Below, piece after piece: positions 49,701 to 55,986 of a stretch of 64,000 nucleotides of DNA. The position numbers were made by a program, and so were the translations under genes. Source of the DNA: Anaerolineae bacterium (lineage in GTDB: Bacteria; Chloroflexota; Anaerolineae; B4-G1); the NCBI GenBank assembly GCA_016783285.1, contig JADHWW010000103.1, positions 1-64,000 on the forward strand, in the 5' to 3' direction. The notes beneath the pieces were generated by a model. It was not told the origin of the DNA. It made no database searches and worked only from the letters and a program-made list of their open reading frames with translations. Each line of letters opens with the position of its first letter. The first letter of the stretch is position 1.

Positions 49701-50491
49701 CAGACGCGCACGCCAACGGATTCAAGATCCAGGTGAGCGCCCTGGGTTCGGCTGACATGGTCACTAAGGGCGGCTTCGAGCAGGACTTTGCCAACTGGGT
49801 GGCCGGGATCGCGGCGGCCGGGGCTGATGCCATCGAGATATGGAACGAGCCCAATATTGACCGCGAGTGGCAGATCGGTCACATCAGCCCGCAGGCATAC
49901 ACGAACTTGCTGTGTGCTGCCTACAGCGCCATCAAGGCCGCGAATCCTGGTACATTGGTCATCAGCGGCGCGCCGGCCCCGACCGGTTGGTTTGGCGGCT
50001 GCAGCCCCAACGGTTGTGACGACGCGCCATGGATGGCGGGACTGCGCGACGCGGGCGCGGCCAACTGTATGGACTACATCGGCGCACACCACAATGCAGG
50101 CGCCACGTCCCCCTCGGCCCGCAGCGGCCACCCGGCCGGCACCCATCATTCCTGGTATTTCCTGCCACAGACCGAATTGTACTACAATACGTTCGGCGGG
50201 GCGCGCAAGGTGTTCTACACCGAGATGGGTTACGCCTCGCAGGAGGGCGTGCCAACGTTCTCGGATGCCTTTGCCTGGGCACGGGGTATAACCAATGCCC
50301 AACAAGCGGCCTGGCTGGCCGAAGCGGCACAACTGAGCACCAGCACCGGGATGGTGCGCTGTATCATCATCTGGAACATTGGCAGGAGTCGCTACGCTGG
50401 CTATGACCCGCAGGATGGCTACAACATCATCCGGCCTGGCGGGGGTTGCCCGGCCTGCGACGCACTCAACGCCGTGCTGGGTTCGCGTTGA
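46799..50491 (+). CDS. 1230-aa membrane-spanning protein: HhH - TM - GH18-like - NBR1-type Ig - GH clan A
   Basis: N-terminal ~30-92 is a helix-hairpin-helix module like the RNA polymerase alpha C-terminal domain (ELGLRARARHVLLGAGVNTI, then LRGFGPKSLIDLKERL); an Ala/Glu/Pro linker (~95-175); one TM helix (~195-215). Outside: a small beta region, then a GH18-like barrel (~385-700) whose catalytic motif reads GFAGVDVDYRG (467-477), with Arg where family 18 has the catalytic Glu; an NBR1-type Ig domain (~790-905: DVTIPDNTQVENEEEFEKIWRVRN); and a clan-A glycoside hydrolase domain (~920-1228) with Glu in IWNEPN (~1018) and YTEMGY (~1140). The HhH end would face the cytoplasm. An active hydrolase at the C-terminus and a binding or dead GH18 domain is the likeliest reading. 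Confidence 0.8.
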   Translation: MGDTESDIQPEEQFVEQPTSLEGQMASSDLSVTELGLRARARHVLLGAGVNTISDVLAALEEGDEALTDLRGFGPKSLIDLKERLRERGFLLPGEVAPPPKVVEAVEERAAPEEETPREAGVVAAEAVPEPMAPPEVVEEAAPEEEAPQEAAASTDAASVAAEAVPGAVALGEPLPLGERFRATLAQARERFSIGAWLYIAIGALVIAALLLPPVSLLERLGIVGYTILDAANPSISHPDGLTLSVDQEAFTDRLRVRLGSVTRLEFLEGSAGAALRRAVEALPDHLIVKSPLYQIRVRGKSSQPVAIDVVMPNNAAPWETLDLYTWTGEAWEWVGSELHAEVVEHEFIRAQVTDVPASVVVVQTKQITPTVAISLEPDDNPVTTAAGVLDEVNPTGLLLGNMGGFTGDPDNLLQPDEGAAYVVLPTLRNWAPGATVNRGLLSDVLTMSEVQEAHIANIVQLCTERGFAGVDVDYRGVAPEDRDAYSDFISALSRALHAEGLRLTLVVGAPTPTDGEWDTGGYDWVRLGAAADTIKVPFPEDPTAYVEGGETQRLLDWATARVERYKLRMLVSSLSVERGSDELRTVSLEQALAPFGEVVAIDNVSQVEPGSQVEFGLSGRLLSITPQETTGTYRLQYEAEDGGSHTVWLGTAANLATKLHWALRYHLGGIAVADMLDPGNDVGIVDAVASYRTAATPPVGQEMEVVWTAASAATIVDQQTSPFTEPGYTWMVMATSGTYTVGATIAGFDHGSVAVTVAESAPAATPVAALVVTPEVTTTVETTATVATREVISACLNVSYIADVTIPDNTQVENEEEFEKIWRVRNSGTCAWPEDALLAFASGAQMGAPESVEVGAAEPGEEVDVSVRMKAPADPGVYQGTWRLKVPEGFFGTNLSVVIQAGDVAEVVPTPEPGVVPPAPAPVSGGSFELGAHITGGFSHADKMHYAGMTWAKEQVGYGGNASSLIADAHANGFKIQVSALGSADMVTKGGFEQDFANWVAGIAAAGADAIEIWNEPNIDREWQIGHISPQAYTNLLCAAYSAIKAANPGTLVISGAPAPTGWFGGCSPNGCDDAPWMAGLRDAGAANCMDYIGAHHNAGATSPSARSGHPAGTHHSWYFLPQTELYYNTFGGARKVFYTEMGYASQEGVPTFSDAFAWARGITNAQQAAWLAEAAQLSTSTGMVRCIIIWNIGRSRYAGYDPQDGYNIIRPGGGCPACDALNAVLGSR

Positions 50492-50531
50492 GGGGGTGTT
50501 GACCGGGACTGCGCATCATGCTATACTGATG
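50441..50531. repeat. ~90-bp direct repeat, copy A (3' end of the 1230-aa gene plus promoter)
   Basis: Contains the last ~15 codons of the surface-protein gene, its stop and the promoter at 50499-50527. Copy B (50836-50925) is ~85% identical. The Phd-type antitoxin gene lies between. Confidence 0.85.
50499..50527 (+). promoter_or_regulatory. Sigma70-like promoter before the antitoxin gene
   Basis: TTGACC (50499-50504), 17-nt spacer, TATACT (50522-50527) with TGC directly before the -10 (extended -10). It drives the Phd-type gene at 50573. Confidence 0.7.
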
Positions 50532-50572
50532 TCAGGCTCGCGGCGAGAGATTTGTGGGAGATTGATTTCAAA

Positions 50573-50896
50573 ATGTCTATGATTGATAGTCGCCTCATGG
50601 TTCAAGTTAGTGTAGATGAAATAGGACAAGACCTATCAGCTTATCTTCTGCGTGTGGAAGCCGGTGAGACACTTGTTATCGTGAAAGCCGGCAAACCAAT
50701 GGCAGAACTCAGGCCCGTTGCCTCAACTTCCAAGCCAGTACGACCTCTTGGGTTATGCACCGGAGAGTTTGTTGTGCCAGACGACTTTGACGATCCATTA
50801 CCAGAGAACATCATTCGAAAGTTTGAGGGACGATCGGGGCTTGCCCGGCCTGCGACGCGCTCCACGCCGTGCTGGGTTCGCGCTGAGGAGTGTTGA
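50573..50896 (+). CDS. Orphan Phd/YefM-type antitoxin with read-through tail
   Basis: 107 aa. The first ~85 residues fit Phd/YefM antitoxins: VQVSVDEIGQDLSAYLLRVEAGETLVIVKAGKPMAEL, then a PDDFDDPLPENIIRKFEGR end typical of the partner of a PIN-domain toxin. The last ~20 residues (SGLARPATRSTPCWVRAEEC) are out-of-frame translation of duplicated DNA from the preceding surface-protein gene, so the original stop is gone. No VapC-type toxin follows. It may still bind DNA, or be decaying. Confidence 0.7.
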   Translation: MSMIDSRLMVQVSVDEIGQDLSAYLLRVEAGETLVIVKAGKPMAELRPVASTSKPVRPLGLCTGEFVVPDDFDDPLPENIIRKFEGRSGLARPATRSTPCWVRAEEC

Positions 50897-50925
50897 CCAG
50901 GAGGGCGGGTCATGCTATACTGATG
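50836..50925. repeat. ~90-bp direct repeat, copy B
   Basis: Second copy of 50441-50531; holds the end of the antitoxin frame and a second promoter (50893-50921). Confidence 0.85.
50893..50921 (+). promoter_or_regulatory. Duplicated sigma70-like promoter
   Basis: TTGACC (50893-50898), 17-nt spacer, TATACT (50916-50921), same extended -10 as copy A although the spacer bases differ. It lies upstream of the small gene at 50984 and the hydrolase at 51345. Confidence 0.7.
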
Positions 50926-50983
50926 GCAACGAAGGCGAGCGCTGACTGAAGAGAAAGAGGTCCGGGAGCCACAAGAGGCTTAC

Positions 50984-51262
50984 GTGACCGAGGTCCCGCC
51001 CTACTATGACCGTTTCATCGAAGAGCGAGACCGGCGCATCGCGGCCGAGTTGCGCGAACTGCGGGCACCCGTCGGGATTAACACCCAGCGGATCGAGGAA
51101 CTGCGGGTGGATCTACTGCGTGGTTTCGAGGAAGCGCGGAAGGAACGTCGCCGGATTGAGAGCAAGATGGATACTCAGTTCCACTGGACCGTCGGCCTGT
51201 TGATGCCTATCGTGGTTGGCATCCTGGTGGTCATCATGCGCGTTTTCTTCGGCCTGCCCTAG
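50984..51262 (+). CDS. Small tail-anchored coiled-coil protein
   Basis: 92 aa from a GTG. Charged helical N-terminal part (YYDRFIEERDRRIAAELRELR, FEEARKERRRIESKMD) followed by one C-terminal membrane helix (WTVGLLMPIVVGILVVIMRVFFGLP). Similar small proteins follow toxin-antitoxin genes or stand alone in this group; no function known. An earlier start is possible. Confidence 0.6.
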   Translation: MTEVPPYYDRFIEERDRRIAAELRELRAPVGINTQRIEELRVDLLRGFEEARKERRRIESKMDTQFHWTVGLLMPIVVGILVVIMRVFFGLP

Positions 51263-51344
51263 CGTGTGCTTCTTCTGAGTGATAAGGAGAATAAGACGGG
51301 GGGTTCGGCTGCAGCCGAGCCCTCTTGCCTGTGAGGAGGTCACA

Positions 51345-52679
51345 ATGTCTGGTTTCTCGCAAGATAATCGGGGCTCGGATGACAAGCGGCTTTACATCGT
51401 GATTGCCATCTGGCTCGTTCTCGTCCTCGTCGGCGGGTTCTGCACCTGGTACGGCTGGCTCGGTCCTGGCAGTGAGAGCAGCCAGCAGGTGGAGGAAGAG
51501 GGAGTCACGCCCACCACTGAAGCCCCTACGCCCACTGTGGAGGCGGTTGCCGTCCAGCCCACTTCCACGAGTGGGGTGGCGCTTCCCACCGTCCCGCCAG
51601 CGGAAGAGGTATTTGGTTACGGTATTGCCGTTCATGGCGTGGTGGGTGACACCGACTACACTATGGGCCAGGTAGAGGGCCTCGGTCTGGGCTGGGTCAA
51701 GCAACAAGTGCGCTGGGCTCATTTCGAGGGCAATCCAGGGCAGATGGATTGGAGCGGCTTCGACTGGGTGGTGGAGGCAGCCAACCGGCGGAACCTCAAA
51801 GTTATGCTCAGTGTCGTGGACGCGCCTCACTGGTCGCGCACCTACTTCGACGAAAGAGTGGAAAGCGCACCTCCGGATAACCTGACCACTTTCGCCGATT
51901 TTCTGGGCCGCATGGTGGATCGCTACCAGGGCCGCATCCACGCCATCGAGGTATGGAACGAGCAAAATCTGGACCGCGAGTGGGATACCGCCGAGGGTGT
52001 CAGCCCCGAGCGATACGTCGAGATGCTGCGGCTGTCCTATCAGGCCATCAAGAGCCGTGACCCCAACATCATTGTCATCAGCGGTGCGCTCTCCCCGGTG
52101 GGCTATACCGACACCGACTCCGACAATCCAGCCCGTATCATCTTTATGGACGACTTCGACTACTTCGACCGCATGGTCGCTGCCGGTTTCTTGAACTATT
52201 GCGATTGCGTGGGCGCGCATCACAATGGGATCAACATGCCGCCCAACGTGGCCTGGGATGAGGGGTACGACGACCCAAGCGCGACGTTCTTCCGTGGCCC
52301 TTTCGACAATCCCGACCACAGTTGGTCCTTTAAGTCCACCCTGCAGGGCTACCACGACCGTATCGCGGCTGCCGGGAGCGATCAGCCGCTCTGTGTGACA
52401 GAGTTCGGTTGGGCCTCGGCCGAGGGGTTGGGCGGTCATCCTCCAGGCTTTGAGTTCGCGCTTGATAACACGCTGAAGGAGCAAGCGGACTGGGACGTGG
52501 AGGCGTTCCAGTTGATGCGCCAGTGGGGCTTCGTGCGGTTGGCCTTCCTTTGGAACCTCGACTTCGCGCAGAAGGATGGCCTCGGTCCGACCGACCCCAA
52601 TGCCCCCTACAGCCTGCTGGACTTCCAGGGCATCGCCCGCCCGGCCTTCGGTGCTATCGGCGCGCTGGAGAAACCCTGA
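51345..52679 (+). CDS. Membrane-anchored clan-A glycoside hydrolase-like protein
   Basis: 444 aa; ATG chosen for the GAGGAGGT eight bases upstream rather than an ORF start 66 nt earlier. One N-terminal TM helix (~18-38), a Thr/Pro linker (~45-85), then a (beta/alpha)8 domain (~88-440) with Glu in IEVWNEQNLDREW (acid/base) and LCVTEFGWAS (nucleophile), conserved as in the last domain of the 1230-aa protein (IEIWNEPNIDREW). It is therefore a paralogue of that domain with a simple anchor. Substrate unknown; the cluster context suggests a surface glycan. Confidence 0.85.
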   Translation: MSGFSQDNRGSDDKRLYIVIAIWLVLVLVGGFCTWYGWLGPGSESSQQVEEEGVTPTTEAPTPTVEAVAVQPTSTSGVALPTVPPAEEVFGYGIAVHGVVGDTDYTMGQVEGLGLGWVKQQVRWAHFEGNPGQMDWSGFDWVVEAANRRNLKVMLSVVDAPHWSRTYFDERVESAPPDNLTTFADFLGRMVDRYQGRIHAIEVWNEQNLDREWDTAEGVSPERYVEMLRLSYQAIKSRDPNIIVISGALSPVGYTDTDSDNPARIIFMDDFDYFDRMVAAGFLNYCDCVGAHHNGINMPPNVAWDEGYDDPSATFFRGPFDNPDHSWSFKSTLQGYHDRIAAAGSDQPLCVTEFGWASAEGLGGHPPGFEFALDNTLKEQADWDVEAFQLMRQWGFVRLAFLWNLDFAQKDGLGPTDPNAPYSLLDFQGIARPAFGAIGALEKP

Positions 52680-52693
52680 TAGCCTGATAGAAT

Positions 52694-52742
52694 AACAAAC
52701 GTCAAACGTCAAATGTCAAATGACAAATGTCAAATGACAGAT
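52694..52742. repeat. GTCAAA(T/C) heptamer tract at a gene start
   Basis: About six units (CGTCAAA, TGTCAAA, TGACAAA) containing several ATGs; the proposed start of the next gene lies inside it. Confidence 0.9.
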
Positions 52743-53939
52743 GGTCGGGACGATTCCAACCAGAGGCGCCAGGTCGCCAGTCCCGCACCTCTGGGCTCCG
52801 TGCTTCTGGTGCTCGGTCTCCTGCTATTCGCCTTGGGATTTTGGGTTTGGGATTCGGGGTCTGAGGTCACGCTCACTGCTCCTCCCACTCCCACTTCGTG
52901 GCCTCGCGTGCGACTGGCATCCCCTGAGTACGGTATGCAGGCTTTTCTGTGGTGGCATGAGGAGGCAGCGAGGCGCGACCTGCGGTTGATCCATGAGGCC
53001 GGTTTTACCTGGGTTAAACAACACGTGGGCTGGAGGGACGTTGAGGGAGCGGCCAAAGGCCACTATGACTGGTATTTCACCGACCGCATCATCGCTGACG
53101 CAGAGCAATATGGCCTGAACGTACTCTTGCGCCTCGACCGTGAGCCGGTGTGGACAGTGCCGCCAGAGGGGACACATTCTGACAATGGCCCTCCGGCGGA
53201 CCCACAAGACTTCGGCGACTTCTGCCGCACCCTTGCTGACCGGTACCGGGGACGAGTGGGAGCCTACCAGGTGTGGAACGAACCCAATCTGGCCCGCGAG
53301 TGGGGAGGACATCTGCCTGACCCAGCCGAGTACGTCGATCTGCTGCGCGTATGTTATATCGGCGTCAAGACCGCCGACCCGGACGCGCTGGTCATCTCGG
53401 CCGGGCTGGCGCCGACCGGCACCGGGCCGCCCGATGCCATCCCTGACGTAGACTACCTGATCGGTATGTACGAGGCTGGAGCAGCGCCGTACTTCGACTT
53501 GCTGGGGGTCAACGCACCCGGCTTCAAGGCCCCGCCTGAGGTCTCCCCCGACGAGGTCGCTACCAGGCCTGAGTACGGCGGACAGCGTTTCTTCTGCTTC
53601 CGCCACGTCGAAAACGCGCGCGAGATCATGCGGCGCTATGGCGATAGCGACAAACAGGTAGCGGTGCTGGAGGTGGGTTGGACAACCGACCCACGTCCGG
53701 ATTCACCGTATAACTGGCACGCCGTTACCGAAGAACAGCAGGCTGACTACCTGGTGCGCGCCTTCCACTATGCCAGGGAGCACTGGACTCCCTGGATCGG
53801 GCTGATGACAGTGATCTCCATCGCCGACCCTCGCTGGACTGAGGCGGACGAGCAGTACTGGTGGGCCATCACCGAGCCGGCCTGGCCCGAGACTCGCGTG
53901 CGTCCGGCCTACGAGGCGCTGCGCGAGATGGAGAAGTGA
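52713..53939 (+). CDS. Membrane-anchored clan-A glycoside hydrolase-like protein
   Basis: 408 aa with its start inside a heptamer tract, so the first ~12 residues (SNDKCQMTDGRD) are repeat-derived and the exact ATG is uncertain. TM helix (~30-48), then a hydrolase domain (~70-405) with Glu in YQVWNEPNLAREW and VAVLEVGWT. It is a paralogue of the hydrolases at 51.3 and 49.6 kb; the nucleophile region differs (EVGW instead of EFGW/EMGY). A second GGGATTT-like tract (52.83-52.86 kb) encodes part of the TM helix. Confidence 0.82.
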   Translation: MSNDKCQMTDGRDDSNQRRQVASPAPLGSVLLVLGLLLFALGFWVWDSGSEVTLTAPPTPTSWPRVRLASPEYGMQAFLWWHEEAARRDLRLIHEAGFTWVKQHVGWRDVEGAAKGHYDWYFTDRIIADAEQYGLNVLLRLDREPVWTVPPEGTHSDNGPPADPQDFGDFCRTLADRYRGRVGAYQVWNEPNLAREWGGHLPDPAEYVDLLRVCYIGVKTADPDALVISAGLAPTGTGPPDAIPDVDYLIGMYEAGAAPYFDLLGVNAPGFKAPPEVSPDEVATRPEYGGQRFFCFRHVENAREIMRRYGDSDKQVAVLEVGWTTDPRPDSPYNWHAVTEEQQADYLVRAFHYAREHWTPWIGLMTVISIADPRWTEADEQYWWAITEPAWPETRVRPAYEALREMEK

Positions 53940-55025
53940 GTGTCAGATCCCAAAGCCCAAACAATGGTGCTGATTGACGGCTCCTATGGCGAAGGTGGAG
54001 GGCAGGTGCTGCGTACCGCGCTGGCATTGGCCGCCCTCACCGGACAGCCGGCGCGTTTCGAGCACATCCGCGCCAAACGTAGGAAGCCGGGCCTCCGGCC
54101 CCAACACCTCACCGCTGTACGAGCGGCCGCCGCCGTGTGTGGGGCACATCTGGAGGGGGATGGGTTAGGTTCTCAGACGCTCACTTTTGTTCCCGCTGGC
54201 CCGCCGCGCTGCGGTGAGTACACCTTCGACGTGGCCGAGGTGGCCCAGGGCGGTAGCGCCGGATCGGTGGGCCTGGTGCTGCAGACAGTGCTCCTGCCAT
54301 TAGCATTGGCGGAAGGAGAATCGCACCTGACGCTGCGGGGCGGGACACACGTGCCCTGGTCCCCGCCGGTGTCCTATCTGGAACACGTTTTCCTGCCCGC
54401 CCTGGCGCGGATGGACGTGCACGCACAGGTGGAACTGGTGCGCTGGGGTTTCTATCCGGCGGGCGGTGGGGAGATACAGGTGCAGATTACAGGACGAGGG
54501 GGACCGCTGCCCCCTATCATATTGACTGAGCGCGGGAAACTGCACCGTGTCTGGGGCACAGCGGCGGTGATGAACCTGCCAGCCCACATCCCGCAGCGCA
54601 TGGCCGCCCGCGCCCGCAACGTGCTGGCGGAGGCTGGTCTCCAGGCACAGGTGGAACCGCGCCGCCTGCGCGGGGCCGGGCCAGGGGCTGGCATCTTCCT
54701 ATTCGCTGAGTACGCGCACGTTAGCACTGGTTTCACTGCCTACGGACGTAAGGGCTTGCCGGCCGAGCGTGTGGCCGAGGCGGCCTGTGAGAATCTGCTG
54801 GCCCACCATCGCTCCGGCGCCCCGGCCGACCCACATCTGGCCGATCAGTTGGTACTGCCGATGGCCCTGGCGGAGGGTGAATCACAGGTGGTCACCTCGC
54901 AGGTGTCCCAACACCTGCTGACCAATGTCTGGGTCGTGCGGCAATTCCTGGCGCGAGAGTTGCGCGCCGAAGGAGAACCAGGAGCGCCGGGTACGTTGAT
55001 CGCAAAAGGAGAGGTGCGTGATTGA
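53940..55025 (+). CDS. rtcA: RNA 3'-terminal phosphate cyclase
   Basis: 361 aa from a GTG directly after the previous stop; ATG 53964 is an alternative. RtcA motifs: DGSYGEGGGQVLRTALALAALTG, RAKRRKPGLRPQHLTAVRAAA, GGSAGSVGLVLQTVLLPLALA, RGGTHVPWSPPVSYL, and DPHLADQLVLPMALAEG containing the adenylated His. It converts RNA 3'-phosphates to 2',3'-cyclic phosphates with ATP, in RNA repair or processing. RtcB is not in the window; instead rnz overlaps its end by 8 nt. Confidence 0.95.
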   Translation: MSDPKAQTMVLIDGSYGEGGGQVLRTALALAALTGQPARFEHIRAKRRKPGLRPQHLTAVRAAAAVCGAHLEGDGLGSQTLTFVPAGPPRCGEYTFDVAEVAQGGSAGSVGLVLQTVLLPLALAEGESHLTLRGGTHVPWSPPVSYLEHVFLPALARMDVHAQVELVRWGFYPAGGGEIQVQITGRGGPLPPIILTERGKLHRVWGTAAVMNLPAHIPQRMAARARNVLAEAGLQAQVEPRRLRGAGPGAGIFLFAEYAHVSTGFTAYGRKGLPAERVAEAACENLLAHHRSGAPADPHLADQLVLPMALAEGESQVVTSQVSQHLLTNVWVVRQFLARELRAEGEPGAPGTLIAKGEVRD

Positions 55026-55971
55026 GATCGTCTTTCTGGGTACCTCAGCGTCGGCTCCCTCGATCCATCGTGGGCTTTCGGCGCAGGTCGTCCTGTATAG
55101 AGATTACCGCTTTCTGGTGGACTGTGGTGAGGGGACGCAGCGGCAAATCCTGCGTAGCGGCCTGGGCTTCAAACGACTCAACAGGATCCTCCTTACCCAC
55201 GGGCACCTCGATCACATGCTTGGCCTGGGTGGGTTGATATCCACCTTCGCGCGCTGGGAAGCGATTGACCACCTCAAGATCTACGGTGGCGCTTGGGCGC
55301 TGGAGCGGGTGTATGATCTGATCTACGGCGTGGTGCTGCGGGGCGCCAAGCCTGCGCTTGAGATTGATCTCATTGAGGTGCGTCCTGGGGTCGTCCTGGA
55401 AAATGACTCTTTCGAGGTCGTGGCCTTTCCTGTCGTTCACCGTGGACCCAGCCTGGGCTATCTATTCCACGAGAAACCACGCCGTCCATTCCTCGACGAG
55501 CGAGCAGAGGCATTGGGGGTGCCACGAGGGCCGGAGCGAAGACTGCTGGTCGCCGGCGAATCGGTGACGTTGCCCGATGGTCGCGTGGTTCACCCTGACG
55601 ATGTGCTGGGCCCGGCGCGGCCCGGCGCGTGTCTGGCCCACGTGGGTGACGCTGGGCGGACCGAGGACCTGGAGGCAGCCGTGCGTGGGGCTGATATGCT
55701 GGTCATCGAGGCCACGTATTTGCGGCGTGAGGCTGACCTGGCGCACCGTTTCGCTCATCTCACGGCAGCGCAGGCGGCCCGGCTGGCTCGGGATGCGGGG
55801 GTCCACCGGCTGGTGCTGACCCACATCTCGCGACGCTATCGCGAGAGGGAGATCCTCGATGAGGCGCAGGCCATTTTCCCCGAGACGGCCGTCGCTCGTG
55901 ACTTCGACCACTTCCGCGTGCTGCGCGGAGACGTGAAGCGTGAAACGACTCTCCTGAGAGAAAGAGGGTAA
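55018..55971 (+). CDS. rnz: Ribonuclease Z
   Basis: 317 aa from a GTG inside the end of rtcA. Metallo-beta-lactamase fold with THGHLDHMLGLGGL (zinc ligands), VVHRGPSLGYLF, HVGDAGRTED and a final HISRRY. It removes the 3' trailer from pre-tRNAs. The family insert (exosite arm) is present in the middle (~150-180). Translationally coupled to rtcA, which suggests joint work at RNA 3' ends. Confidence 0.93.
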   Translation: MIEIVFLGTSASAPSIHRGLSAQVVLYRDYRFLVDCGEGTQRQILRSGLGFKRLNRILLTHGHLDHMLGLGGLISTFARWEAIDHLKIYGGAWALERVYDLIYGVVLRGAKPALEIDLIEVRPGVVLENDSFEVVAFPVVHRGPSLGYLFHEKPRRPFLDERAEALGVPRGPERRLLVAGESVTLPDGRVVHPDDVLGPARPGACLAHVGDAGRTEDLEAAVRGADMLVIEATYLRREADLAHRFAHLTAAQAARLARDAGVHRLVLTHISRRYREREILDEAQAIFPETAVARDFDHFRVLRGDVKRETTLLRERG

Positions 55972-55986
55972 GACCGACTCCCCCCT

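Noticed and set aside
51234..52712. 492-codon minus-strand open frame
   Set aside because: Antisense to a glycoside hydrolase with both catalytic Glu motifs; His/Val/Gly-rich composition typical of shadow frames.
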